NCBI GenBank assembly: GCA_050288705.1
Contig: JBNKEI010000001.1
Location: 1 to 22,458 of the forward strand
Direction: 5' to 3'
Length of the DNA stretch: 22,458 bases
Source: JBNKEI01 sp050288705
GTDB lineage: Bacteria; Myxococcota; Myxococcia; Myxococcales; UBA5297
The position numbers and the translations under genes were made by a program. Numbering within the stretch: position 1 is the stretch's first letter; each line of letters starts with the position of its first letter. Of this stretch, positions 15,788 to 22,458 are shown piece after piece. The notes beneath the pieces were generated by a model, which was given only the letters and a program-made list of their open reading frames with translations, did not search any database and was not told where the DNA came from.

Positions 15788-15804
15788 GGGGTCAACCCGA
15801 CCCC
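15788..15804. repeat. GGGGTC/GACCCC inverted repeat
   Basis: Perfect six-pair arms at 15788-15793 and 15799-15804 around a five-base loop, extendable with a G-T and an A-T pair. It sits between cbiR and the degenerate kinase gene. There is no T-run, so it is either part of the 3' end of the cbiR mRNA or an operator for the kinase gene. Confidence 0.35.
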
Positions 15805-15847
15805 TTGGGTGGTTCAGACTCGCCTGAGATATTCAAAAAGTAAAGAA

Positions 15848-16654
15848 CTATGAGCATACACGGACGCAGGATAATTCTAATGCCGCCAGAGAGGAATAGA
15901 AATCAGCAACCCCAAACACTTCCAGGGTCACCACACCGCGAAAAGCATTTTTAAGCCAGTAAACAATCGCGTCCAACCTTGCAGAAGGCACTTTATCCAG
16001 TGACTGGTGATCGCGTTCGCCTATACCATGGATATGCAAAACGCGTATGCGCGAAGAATACTGTTGCAAATACCGAATCGGGTCCTCACCTTGAAGCCAT
16101 AAGTGCCCTATGTCCAAGCAAATATTGACTGGAATAGAGGCTAGTATTCTTTCCAAAAGCTCCGGGCGGTACGATTCTAAATTTTCAATGCAGATTAGTC
16201 GGGGGTCAATACGCCAGGAAATAATTTCTTCCAGTGAGCTTATGGTTTGGTCGTGCCAGAGTGAAATGGCCGAGGAACCTTCTTTTTGGGCAGTTGAGCC
16301 ATCTTCTAGATGAATAATAAATGCATAAGGCTGAAGGAAAAGCATTTTTTCTATTATTTGGCGAGCCTTTCTTAAAGATTTACGTCTAATTTCATTTTCG
16401 CCGGCAAGATGTAAATCTAAAGGAAGATGTACTGTGTAACTAAGCTGATTATCCTGAGCAATGGCTTGCAGTTCGCAAATCATTGATTCGTCTGGTAGAT
16501 TAGTCCCATGTTCGTCAGATTCGAATAGTACTAACTCGATGTCGTCTACACAGGAAGCGAGCTTTTTAACATTCGCCAAAAGCTCATCAGGCCAAATATA
16601 AGAGGTTGTGCCCACGCGGAATGGATACTTATTTTTTACACAAATATTATGCAT
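15848..16654 (-). CDS. cbiR: Probable cobamide-remodelling phosphodiesterase CbiR (AP endonuclease 2-type TIM barrel)
   Basis: 268 residues. The N-terminus, FRVGTTSYIWPDELLANV, then VDDIELVLFESDEHGTNLP, resembles the CbiR family (known from Akkermansia muciniphila), which hydrolyses the nucleotide loop of cobamides so that the lower ligand can be exchanged. It has the metal-binding set of the AP endonuclease 2/xylose isomerase TIM-barrel superfamily: TVHLPLDLHL, IIHLEDG, ICIENLESY, ICLDIGHLWLQGEDP, VLHIHGIGERDHQSL and TLEVFG. No signal peptide, so cytoplasmic. It begins seven bases after the FIST gene stop and lies near cobU and cobS, which supports a cobamide role over a sugar isomerase. No strong ribosome site precedes ATG 16654, so coupling to FIST translation is likely. 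The family call is from memory of motifs plus context. Confidence 0.75.
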   Translation of the reverse strand: MHNICVKNKYPFRVGTTSYIWPDELLANVKKLASCVDDIELVLFESDEHGTNLPDESMICELQAIAQDNQLSYTVHLPLDLHLAGENEIRRKSLRKARQIIEKMLFLQPYAFIIHLEDGSTAQKEGSSAISLWHDQTISSLEEIISWRIDPRLICIENLESYRPELLERILASIPVNICLDIGHLWLQGEDPIRYLQQYSSRIRVLHIHGIGERDHQSLDKVPSARLDAIVYWLKNAFRGVVTLEVFGVADFYSSLAALELSCVRVCS

Positions 16655-16661
16655 CTAGTTC

Positions 16662-17876
16662 TTACCAAGCAACCATCGCTGCAGTACTATTATGAAAACC
16701 CTCAATACTTCCATTGCATTTGGCAATTTCGCCATAACATGCAAATCCAATCATCGGATGTGTATGATATTCATCTCCAAGAAATGCTTCTACTTGTTCA
16801 TGGTACCGATTTTGCAAAACTTGTAGCCTCGCGGCACAATCAAATACCAAGCTTCCGTGAATTGCAGAATTAAGAGGGGATTGAACCTGTTTAGCTAAAT
16901 TTTTCGCGGCTTGAATTAATTGGTCGCAGGAAGCAGTTACTATTCGTACTACGGTTCCCTCCACAATAGAACTCGCTAAAGTGATCGAACCATCGGAGCT
17001 CACCGCCAGCGGTGCACGAATTTTCATTTCATCTCCAAAAGGAGTTTTCAACCCCAACTCGTAGCGGGCAAGTGCTTTTACAATCTCCTCGCCTGGGCAC
17101 CAAAGGCCTAATTGTAGTAGCTCTTCCCGATAAACCTCTAAGGCTGGACGGTTATCGAGGGTTTGCAGAACATTTCCTTTGGCGGAGGTGACTGTCCTTT
17201 CCTGGCTTCGCCGAGCGGGAAGCCAACCATGACGCACCGCCATTGATAAGGGGAAGGAGGTAGCAATGCAAATAAACACCGCTGCGTCAGAAAGGACTCG
17301 GTCATGGGCAAAAACTTTGGTTCCTTGGAATGTCCAATCATCTCCGGCAGTGCCGCCGAAATGTTTGCAGTGAAGAGGAGTTACCCGTCTGACCGTAGTC
17401 ACCAGTGCTTCGCCATCCACTGCAAAGGCATCGGCCAGGGTCATAAGAGCCACGTGCCGATTAGTTCCAAAAGGCAAAGCACGTAATGCCTCAAAAAGCG
17501 CGGCTGATGGATGCTCTTTGATTTCGGTAGCGACGCTCATGGAGAATTCCACTTCTTCTCCCCCGAGTAGCGCGGCCACTGCACCATGCCTGGTGAACCC
17601 CTTCTCAGTAAAAGCCGCTCCGCCAGTAGTTGCCCCAACTACCGGTCCACTAACTTTTTTGCGCAATACCTGTAAAAATGGATAAGCATCACAAGTTATC
17701 GGAAGATAGACAATAGCCATCCGCGGAGAAGACTTTAGCTGTGCTATGGCGCTTTCTAGCTCGATATTGAACGCTCGTAGGTCGGATGCGGGACCTATCG
17801 ATACCATTTCGATTGTCAACGGAACTCTCCGGTAACCGTCTTGTACTTGGCCAAGAACCCCCAGTTGGACACCCAT
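16662..17876 (-). CDS. FIST-domain (sensor) protein
   Basis: 404 residues with the two-part FIST architecture. FIST_N, about 20-230: AIVYLPITCDAYPFLQVL, VVGATTGGAAFTEKGF, AVAALLGG, HFGGTAGDDWTFQGT. FIST_C, about 230-395: NRPALEVYREELLQL, GSLVFDCAARLQVLQ, GFACYGEIAKCNGSIEGFHN, ending NSTAAMVAW. FIST domains are predicted ligand-binding sensory domains, often fused to or next to histidine kinases or methyl-accepting proteins; here there is no output domain. No signal peptide, so cytoplasmic. It is the first gene of the FIST-cbiR unit, divergent from cobU-cobS. Binding of a corrin or of a released lower ligand would fit the context, but nothing in the sequence proves it. Confidence 0.85.
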   Translation of the reverse strand: MGVQLGVLGQVQDGYRRVPLTIEMVSIGPASDLRAFNIELESAIAQLKSSPRMAIVYLPITCDAYPFLQVLRKKVSGPVVGATTGGAAFTEKGFTRHGAVAALLGGEEVEFSMSVATEIKEHPSAALFEALRALPFGTNRHVALMTLADAFAVDGEALVTTVRRVTPLHCKHFGGTAGDDWTFQGTKVFAHDRVLSDAAVFICIATSFPLSMAVRHGWLPARRSQERTVTSAKGNVLQTLDNRPALEVYREELLQLGLWCPGEEIVKALARYELGLKTPFGDEMKIRAPLAVSSDGSITLASSIVEGTVVRIVTASCDQLIQAAKNLAKQVQSPLNSAIHGSLVFDCAARLQVLQNRYHEQVEAFLGDEYHTHPMIGFACYGEIAKCNGSIEGFHNSTAAMVAW

Positions 17877-17959
17877 TGAAGCTTAGTATAGACCATTATT
17901 TCAGTACCTGTACGTACTCCAATTATTCAGAGCGCAGCAACTTGGCATAATGGTTCTTG

Positions 17960-18013
17960 GGATGCAATTTTTTTATCTTAAATGTTTATGCTACCGTCTT
18001 AAATGTTGCATCC
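17960..18013. promoter_or_regulatory. Candidate operator: 21-bp spaced direct repeats plus inverted repeat
   Basis: Between the divergent FIST and cobU genes, TCTTAAATGTT occurs at 17976-17986 and again at 17997-18007, a 21-bp period (two helical turns). Overlapping these, GGATGCAA (17960-17967) and TTGCATCC (18006-18013) form an 8-bp perfect inverted repeat with 38 bases between the arms. This is how a dimeric or cooperatively bound regulator site often looks, and it could control both directions. No regulator is identified, and no -35/-10 pair is clear. Confidence 0.4.
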
Positions 18014-18043
18014 TTAACACTAAAACTCTTTATGGTTTGAGGC

Positions 18044-18586
18044 ATGAAAAATCGAATAATATTAATAGGCGGGGGCGCCAAATCGGGAAAAAGCACCTTT
18101 GCCATTCGGTTAGCAAAGCAGCTTGGCAATCGGCGGATTTTTTTGGCCACTGCGCAGGCGTTAGACATGGAAATGGAGGAACGTATTGCTAACCACCGTC
18201 AAGAAAGGGGCGACGAGTTTTTAACATTGGAAGAGCCTTTAGCTCTGTCTCAGGCTATTATGCAAGCCAAGGATTGCGACGTGGTACTTGTTGATTGCAT
18301 TACTCTCTGGATTTCCAATGCTTTAGGAGCCCAGTGGTCTTCCCCGAAGGTGCTGGAAGAGGTGGATGCATTTTTGTCAGCGGCTAAGGAGCGTCGTTTT
18401 CATACTCTTATGGTTACCAACGAAGTGGGATTGGGAATGGTGCCCATGAATTCTTTGGGAAGAGCATTCCGCGATTTAAGCGGGCTTATTAGTCAGCGTA
18501 TTTCTCAAGAAAGCGACGAAGTATATCTGGCAATTTTAGGGAACATTTTGCGTATCCGGCCCGGTCCGGTGGAGACACTGAGTTGA
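18044..18586 (+). CDS. cobU: Adenosylcobinamide kinase / adenosylcobinamide-phosphate guanylyltransferase CobU
   Basis: 180 residues, normal for CobU. It phosphorylates adenosylcobinamide and then attaches GMP, giving adenosylcobinamide-GDP for nucleotide loop assembly. Motifs: P-loop GGGAKSGKST (residues 9-18), RIANHRQERGDEF with His51 at the position of the guanylylated His of the Salmonella enzyme, DVVLVDCITLWISNAL (Walker B region), and VTNEVGLGMVPMNSLGRAFR. GAGG lies only one base before ATG 18044, an unusually tight site. The gene ends within the start of cobS, so the two are coupled. Confidence 0.95.
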   Translation: MKNRIILIGGGAKSGKSTFAIRLAKQLGNRRIFLATAQALDMEMEERIANHRQERGDEFLTLEEPLALSQAIMQAKDCDVVLVDCITLWISNALGAQWSSPKVLEEVDAFLSAAKERRFHTLMVTNEVGLGMVPMNSLGRAFRDLSGLISQRISQESDEVYLAILGNILRIRPGPVETLS

Positions 18587-19323
18587 ACCGATTTTTCGCG
18601 GCAATTGGCTTTCTTACTATTCTTCCGTTGCCAAAAAAATGGGAGACCAGGGCGCAGTGCCCACGGGCATTACAGGAAAGCGCAGCTTTCTTTCCGCTAG
18701 TTGGTTTGCTAGCGGGGGTGGGCTTATGGTTATTGATTCTGCTTTTACCGTTGGGATTTCCTCAACCAGTTACCGGATGGATTCTGGCGTTAATTATGGT
18801 AGCAGCTTCGGGTGGGCTGCATGTGGACGGGCTGGCAGATACTGCCGATGGATTTCTAAGTTCTCGTCCTAAAGAACGAATTTTGGAAATTATGAGGGAT
18901 AGTCGTATTGGAACAATGGGAGCTTTAGCAGTGGTAGGAGTATTGGGGCTCAAAGCTACTGCCTGGGGTTTCATGTCTGCCGATTGGTTAAAACCAGCCG
19001 CTTTTTTTGCTCCGATAGCAGGGCGATGCGCCATGACCATGATGATGACTTCGCTTCCTTATGTACGTTTAGAAGGGGGAAGGGGTTCAATTTTCAGCCG
19101 TAGGCCCTCCATTGGGTGGTGGGCGGGAGCGGTATTATTGCTGACTGGCTGGTTTGCTGCTGGTGGAAAAGGTCTGGTGGTAGTGAGTATGGTTTTGGCG
19201 GTTACTATAGTTTTGGGGTGGAGAGCGTATCGAAAAATTGGTGGTGTTACTGGCGATGTATTGGGGGCGAGCTGCGAATTAGCGGAAACCGCAGCAGTAG
19301 TGGCGTTTTGTTTTTTTTCATAA
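18583..19323 (+). CDS. cobS: Adenosylcobinamide-GDP ribazoletransferase (cobalamin synthase) CobS
   Basis: 246 residues starting at TTG 18583, overlapping the cobU stop by four bases (TTGA). The integral membrane enzyme joins adenosylcobinamide-GDP with the alpha-riboside of the lower ligand. Diagnostic motif GGLHVDGLADTADGFLSSR (His80, Asp82, Asp86, Asp89), followed by RILEIMRDSRIGTMGAL. Several hydrophobic helices are visible, for example LVGLLAGVGLWLLILLLPLG and ALAVVGVLGLKA. No cobT or cobC is in the window, so activation of the lower ligand must be encoded elsewhere. Confidence 0.95.
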   Translation: MNRFFAAIGFLTILPLPKKWETRAQCPRALQESAAFFPLVGLLAGVGLWLLILLLPLGFPQPVTGWILALIMVAASGGLHVDGLADTADGFLSSRPKERILEIMRDSRIGTMGALAVVGVLGLKATAWGFMSADWLKPAAFFAPIAGRCAMTMMMTSLPYVRLEGGRGSIFSRRPSIGWWAGAVLLLTGWFAAGGKGLVVVSMVLAVTIVLGWRAYRKIGGVTGDVLGASCELAETAAVVAFCFFS

Positions 19324-19345
19324 ACCCGCAAAAATTATGTTCTCA

Positions 19346-19391
19346 GGCCGAGTTTGTCGAGGCCGGAGTCGAAAGCTTCCTCGACTTCATG
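19346..19391. repeat. 46-bp dispersed stem-loop repeat, copy 1
   Basis: Matches 21984-22029 at 41 of 46 positions, same orientation. Both copies contain the perfect inverted repeat GTCGAGG...CCTCGAC with a 16-base loop. The five differences lie outside these arms (two 5' of the stem, three in the loop). It sits just after cobS and has no T-run, so it looks like a REP-type intergenic repeat rather than a terminator. Confidence 0.7.
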
Positions 19392-19450
19392 CCTGCCCTC
19401 GGAAAGACCGTAGTTCCCAATTTTGATCGCTTGCGCAATGATTGGAATAC

Positions 19451-19483
19451 AAAAAAATAAACCCTCTCCCGAGGGGGAGAGGG
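19451..19483 (-). terminator. Intrinsic terminator of the fibro-slime gene
   Basis: CCCTCTCCC (19462-19470) pairs with GGGAGAGGG (19475-19483) in a 9-bp stem with a four-base loop. Read on the minus strand, the stem is followed by a U-rich tract (TTTATTTTTTT) at 19460-19451. It begins 15 bases past the stop of the minus-strand gene ending at 19499. On the plus strand the T-run is absent, so it serves that gene and not cobS. Confidence 0.85.
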
Positions 19484-19498
19484 CGAAGGGAAGGGAAA

Positions 19499-20491
19499 CT
19501 AATTTACTTGTGGCGCCAATTGCAAAGAGGTTTCGATACGAAATCTGGAAGCACAAATATGACGTTCGGCAAAAAATAAATCTAAATTATATATGCCGCC
19601 CTTTTCAAGTTTAAGATTCGGAAACGACTCGGGACTGTAAAGATCTTTGCCATCTTTTGTCCAGTAATTGGTTTGTTTTTCATCCAAATCGAAAGTAGCT
19701 ATTTGTTGGTCATGAACGCCGCCAACGTCAATAACTAATTGCCCGTCAACAAACACCCATAAATCATCATCGCCTTTAAAAGTAAATGTTTCTCCGCCAT
19801 GATAGGTAAACGAAGTATGAACTTCTAGAGTGAAATGAAAATTGCGCGGATTCCCTTCGCAGTCTTTGTATATATCTTCTTGGTTGCCGAATCCTTCGTT
19901 GTCAATAGGAAAAAAACGATCCTCGCTAAAGGTAAAAATTTCATTATTACCTTTTAGTAGTTCCAGACCTATGGGAATTTCTTGGTTTATACCTTCATGG
20001 GAATTGAACCATTTGTCGAAATTGACTTTTCCCGAAGTGGTTTTGGTATTGATATGATTACCATATACTGGTTTCATGTCTTCTCCGAGAGTTTCCTTTA
20101 CAATCCCTCGGTCGGAAAGATCGTATACATTCGGGCCAGAAAACTCGGGGTTTTCAAAATCTATTGGATTTTCAGCTTTAAAATCGCGAACAATGCCCTG
20201 AATTTTGATTCCTTTAAGATTTCCTTCTTCATCATAAAGGTACTCGGGAATCGGATTCTGATTCGACACTGGGTCAGTGGTATCGTCTGGCTTGGTTTCT
20301 GGTTTGGAAGGTGCCGGATCGGGATCTGTTTCGCTTGCCGACTCTCCGCAATTACAAGCACCTAGGCTCATGATAACAGTCGCAAAAGCCAGTGCTAAAG
20401 GGCGACGCGATAGCCATTGGCCTATCAGCAGAGAATTCGGCAAATTGCTAAATCCTTGATGTTTGGATGGAATTTTATCTGAATTTCTCAT
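19499..20491 (-). CDS. Fibro-slime domain lipoprotein
   Basis: 331 codons from ATG 20491, preceded by AAGGGAA about six bases upstream; an ATG at 20497 lies on top of that site. A hydrophobic segment (PLALAFATVIMSLGAC) gives a lipobox with Cys46, after an unusually long basic leader (RR at 29-30). A Pro/Asp/Thr-rich linker follows. Residues ~70-328 carry the fibro-slime domain, a PA14-like fold: IKIQGIVRDFKAENPIDF, FFPIDNEGFGN, FHFTLEVHTSFTYHGGETF, the calcium-site-like GDDDLWVFVDGQLVIDVGG, GIYNLDLFFAERH and RFRIETSLQLAP. These domains occur in Fibrobacter and myxobacteria and probably bind carbohydrate or mediate adhesion at the surface. Transcribed alone, divergent from alaA, with its own terminator. 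Confidence 0.88.
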   Translation of the reverse strand: MRNSDKIPSKHQGFSNLPNSLLIGQWLSRRPLALAFATVIMSLGACNCGESASETDPDPAPSKPETKPDDTTDPVSNQNPIPEYLYDEEGNLKGIKIQGIVRDFKAENPIDFENPEFSGPNVYDLSDRGIVKETLGEDMKPVYGNHINTKTTSGKVNFDKWFNSHEGINQEIPIGLELLKGNNEIFTFSEDRFFPIDNEGFGNQEDIYKDCEGNPRNFHFTLEVHTSFTYHGGETFTFKGDDDLWVFVDGQLVIDVGGVHDQQIATFDLDEKQTNYWTKDGKDLYSPESFPNLKLEKGGIYNLDLFFAERHICASRFRIETSLQLAPQVN

Positions 20492-20556
20492 GACCATTTC
20501 CCTTGCAAAGCAAATAACGAATCAGCCGACACCATTTTCGACCGTCGCTGGTTGAA

Positions 20557-20581
20557 GCACAGTATACCCTAAATTGTGCTG
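20557..20581. promoter_or_regulatory. AGCACA/TGTGCT inverted repeat in a divergent intergenic region
   Basis: Six-base arms at 20557-20562 and 20576-20581, 13 bases apart, lie in the 232-base region between the fibro-slime gene and alaA. A regulator site is possible; short arms make chance a real alternative. Confidence 0.25.
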
Positions 20582-20723
20582 CAAGGCGCCAGAGTGAGGC
20601 GTGTATGCTTGCTAGCAGTGCGCGTAGGTCACCGAGGTTTTTTTTCTCGACACCGATGGTATGCTTCTTCATTGAGCCAAAGCAGGCTCCCAAAAGGCCG
20701 GGCAAAGTGAGGAATTGAGCGTC

Positions 20724-21938
20724 ATGCGCATATTTGAAAAATCATCCAAGCTAGACAAAGTTTGTTACGAAATTCGCGGTCCGGCACTCAAACATGCTAG
20801 GCGACTGGAAGAAGAAGGTTATTCCATTATTCGCTTAAATACTGGAAATCCGCCTTGCTTTGGTGTTACCCCGCCCGACGAGATAATCCATGACACCATA
20901 CTCAATCTGAAATTGGCTTCTGCCTATGGTGATTCTAAAGGGCTGTTCGCGGCGCGCAAGGCCATTATGCAATACTGCCAGATCAAAGGAATTGAGGGGG
21001 TAGAAGTCGAAGATGTCTATGTAGGCAATGGTGTCAGTGAGATGATTGTAATGGCCATGCAGGGGCTTCTCAATAATGGGGATGAAATACTCGTTCCCTC
21101 GCCCGACTACCCTCTGTGGACTGCAGCGGTGAATCTATCGGGAGGTACTGCGGTTCATTATGTGTGCGATGAACAATCAGAATGGCTACCCGACTTGGCG
21201 GACTTAGAACGCAAAATAACCCCCAAAACCAAAGGCATAGTGGTTATAAATCCTAACAATCCTACCGGAGCAGTTTATCCCCAAGAAATTTTGCAAAAGA
21301 TTGTTTCCTTAGCAACTGAGCATCATCTAATCATTTTTGCTGACGAAATTTATGACCAGATTATATATGACGACATAGCGCACACCTCTTTGGCGTCACT
21401 ATCCAAAGACATTCTGTTTGTTACATTCAATGGTCTTTCCAAATCCCATCGTATACCCGGTTTTCGCGCGGGGTGGATGATTATTAGCGGCAACAAAAAT
21501 GTGGCTGAGGATTATATAGAGGGTTTAGATATTTTAGCCTCCATGCGACTATGCGGAAATATGGTGGCGCAATATTCCATTCAGACTGCTTTAGGAGGAT
21601 ACCAAAGTCTTCAGGAATTAATCCGTCCTGGCGGAAGACTTTATGAACAACGTGAAGCTGCTTATCAGTATCTTAATCAAGTGCCGGGAATTTCTTGCGT
21701 CAAGCCCAAGGGCGCGCTCTATTTATTTCCCAAAATTGATATTGCTAAATTCAATATAAAAGACGATCAGAAATTTTGCCTTGATTTCTTGTTGGAAAAG
21801 AAAGTTCTCTTGGTACAAGGAACAGGTTTTAATTGGGCTTCTCCTGATCACTTTCGAGTGGTGTTCTTGCCTGCGGTTAGGGAGCTAAAAGAAGTAGCTA
21901 GGCGTTTAGCGCATTTTCTGGAGAACTATTCTCAATAA
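20724..21938 (+). CDS. alaA: Alanine-forming aminotransferase AlaA (glutamate-pyruvate transaminase)
   Basis: 404 residues from ATG 20724, with GAGGA 10 bases upstream (TTG 20715 is too close to that site). It closely follows E. coli AlaA along its full length: EKSSKLDKVCYEIRGP, LNTGNPPCFGVTPPDEI, YGDSKGLFAARKAIMQY, PDYPLWTAAVNLSGG, VVINPNNPTGAVYPQEI, FADEIYDQIIYDD and the PLP lysine in FNGLSKSHR (about residue 240), GFRAGWM, then SMRLCGNMVAQYSIQTALGG. It transfers the amino group of glutamate to pyruvate to make alanine. Similarity to the gammaproteobacterial enzyme is high; whether that reflects transfer needs a tree. A terminator follows at 22046. Confidence 0.95.
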   Translation: MRIFEKSSKLDKVCYEIRGPALKHARRLEEEGYSIIRLNTGNPPCFGVTPPDEIIHDTILNLKLASAYGDSKGLFAARKAIMQYCQIKGIEGVEVEDVYVGNGVSEMIVMAMQGLLNNGDEILVPSPDYPLWTAAVNLSGGTAVHYVCDEQSEWLPDLADLERKITPKTKGIVVINPNNPTGAVYPQEILQKIVSLATEHHLIIFADEIYDQIIYDDIAHTSLASLSKDILFVTFNGLSKSHRIPGFRAGWMIISGNKNVAEDYIEGLDILASMRLCGNMVAQYSIQTALGGYQSLQELIRPGGRLYEQREAAYQYLNQVPGISCVKPKGALYLFPKIDIAKFNIKDDQKFCLDFLLEKKVLLVQGTGFNWASPDHFRVVFLPAVRELKEVARRLAHFLENYSQ

Positions 21939-21983
21939 CATTTGTGACTATACAGCACCCGTTCTTCAGAAAAAATCCGTTCG

Positions 21984-22029
21984 GGCCGAGCCTGTCGAGG
22001 CCGGGGTTGAAAGTTTCCTCGACTTCATG
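21984..22029. repeat. 46-bp dispersed stem-loop repeat, copy 2
   Basis: Second copy of the element at 19346-19391, same orientation, again just after the 3' end of a plus-strand gene. The stem GTCGAGG/CCTCGAC is identical to copy 1; three of the five differences fall in the loop. Confidence 0.7.
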
Positions 22030-22045
22030 TGTCTTTTAGGTAAGC

Positions 22046-22076
22046 ATGCGTGAAGCTCACGCATAAATTATTTTTT
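22046..22076 (+). terminator. Intrinsic terminator downstream of alaA
   Basis: ATGCGTGA, loop AGC, TCACGCAT gives a perfect 8-bp stem (22046-22064), followed by AAATTATTTTTT. It lies about 108 bases past the alaA stop, beyond the 46-bp repeat, so the repeat is probably part of the alaA mRNA 3' end. Confidence 0.7.
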
Positions 22077-22140
22077 CGACTTAAATTATTTCTTTTTTCT
22101 TCAATACTTGTCTGGAAGACTAGGGCGTGTCCCCATATCC

Positions 22141-22192
22141 GGCACCACGTCCTCCGTCATTCCCGCGAAAGCGGGAATCCAGGGGGCACCAC
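22141..22192. repeat. GCGGGAAT-type hairpin repeat flanked by 8-bp direct repeats
   Basis: ATTCCCGC-GAAA-GCGGGAAT (22159-22178) is a perfect 8-bp stem capped by a GNRA tetraloop. The surrounding GTCATTCCCGC...GCGGGAATCCAG is a sequence seen as a dispersed repeat in many proteobacteria and similar to the dRS3 repeat of Neisseria (ATTCCC, eight bases, GGGAAT). GGCACCAC occurs at 22141-22148 and 22185-22192, on either side, like a target duplication. Confidence 0.65.
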
Positions 22193-22274
22193 AGTCGAAA
22201 GATCAGCTTGCATCCCGATCTGACCTTTGGTTTAGGCTTTGGATGGCGTTACGATTGTCGTTGGACGAGAGTAA

Positions 22275-22439
22275 GTGGTCTCAAATTCGTGGTTTCTTGA
22301 ATATGAGTTGTTCGAGAACATGTTGACCGCAATTGGTCGTGAAAAGCAGCTAAAAAAGTGGCGTCGTGCGTGGAAGATGGGTCTCATCGAAAAAACGAAC
22401 CCTGGATGGGCTGACCTTTGGCCCCAAATCATCGATTGA
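22275..22439 (+). pseudogene. C-terminal fragment of a GIY-YIG nuclease-superfamily protein
   Basis: The frame ending in TGA at 22437-22439 reads YELFENMLTAIGREKQLKKW, then RRAWKMGLIEKTNPGWADLW. This is the C-terminal half of the small (about 90-100 residue) GIY-YIG proteins of the UPF0213 type, with the hallmark AI-x-REKQ-(L/I)-K-x-W and N-P-x-W-x-D-L. An in-frame TAA at 22272-22274 closes the frame, and the N-terminal part with the catalytic GIY and YIG strands is not found upstream, so this copy is truncated. A longer ORF in another frame (22108-22326) covers the same DNA but is not the coding frame. Confidence 0.7.
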
Positions 22440-22458
22440 CAAAGTCGTGCCCACTGGA

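Larger units (their letters stand above)
21939..22274. other. Gene-free region with repeats and a terminator
   Basis: 336 bases downstream of alaA without a believable gene. It holds copy 2 of the 46-bp repeat, the alaA terminator and the GCGGGAAT-type hairpin between 8-bp direct repeats, each listed separately. The bases at 22200-22274 show no recognisable structure; the expected N-terminal part of the downstream GIY-YIG gene is not there. Confidence 0.6.

Noticed and set aside
17877..18043. Cobalamin riboswitch upstream of cobU
   Set aside because: The region is only 167 bases, and I could not find a B12-box-like GCCACTG or the expected helices; direct and inverted repeats fit a protein site better.
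20475..20705. 76-codon minus-strand ORF between the fibro-slime and alaA genes
   Set aside because: No recognisable motifs, it overlaps the fibro-slime start, and it covers the divergent promoter region.
22108..22326. 72-codon ORF containing VIPAKAGIQ
   Set aside because: This peptide is the usual false translation of the GCGGGAAT hairpin repeat, and the real coding frame downstream (GIY-YIG tail) is a different one.

Overview
The window is a stretch of bacterial chromosome at moderate G+C (by eye, mid 40s per cent). Several features point to a Gram-negative of the former Deltaproteobacteria (Myxococcota, Bdellovibrionota or a related lineage): many lipoproteins, a TonB-type envelope protein, a TPR lipoprotein, an FHA protein with a membrane tail, and a fibro-slime domain protein. 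That placement is inference from gene content. No rRNA, tRNA or CRISPR array was seen.

Layout. Bases 1-1250 are a decayed accessory region: the last codons of a sensor histidine kinase, an IS91-type transposase fragment on the minus strand placed back to back with a frameshifted tyrosine-recombinase fragment, a small protein with a plant-like AP2/ERF domain, and a short unknown ORF. Bases 1541-5274 encode a large lipoprotein and a membrane-anchored DUF3352-like protein, probably one operon. Bases 5486-7419 hold an FHA/Yip1-like protein whose stop touches a ComF-family phosphoribosyltransferase gene. An FKBP-type prolyl isomerase (minus) and a small conserved-looking ORF (plus) follow. Bases 8529-14558 form a tight minus-strand operon: yjbQ, TPR lipoprotein, ruvX, mltG, SpoIID/LytB-like protein, TonB-like protein. 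Its likely theme is the cell envelope and peptidoglycan.

Bases 14687-19323 are the most interesting part. A cobamide salvage locus is split over a 167-bp divergent intergenic region. cobU-cobS run to the right. A FIST-domain protein and a probable cobamide-remodelling phosphodiesterase, CbiR, run to the left, 7 bp apart. Downstream of CbiR is a receiver-plus-histidine-kinase protein that appears to have lost most catalytic motifs. The intergenic region holds an 11-bp direct repeat spaced exactly 21 bp, overlapped by an 8-bp inverted repeat, and shows no cobalamin riboswitch. CbiR would cleave foreign cobamides, and CobU and CobS would rebuild the lower-ligand loop. The FIST protein may be a ligand sensor for this locus (inference).

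The right end has a fibro-slime lipoprotein (minus) with a clear intrinsic terminator, the alanine aminotransferase alaA (plus) with its terminator, two copies of a 46-bp stem-loop repeat, a GCGGGAAT-type hairpin repeat between 8-bp direct repeats, and the tail of a GIY-YIG nuclease gene. Both ends of the window therefore carry remnants of mobile or repeat DNA.
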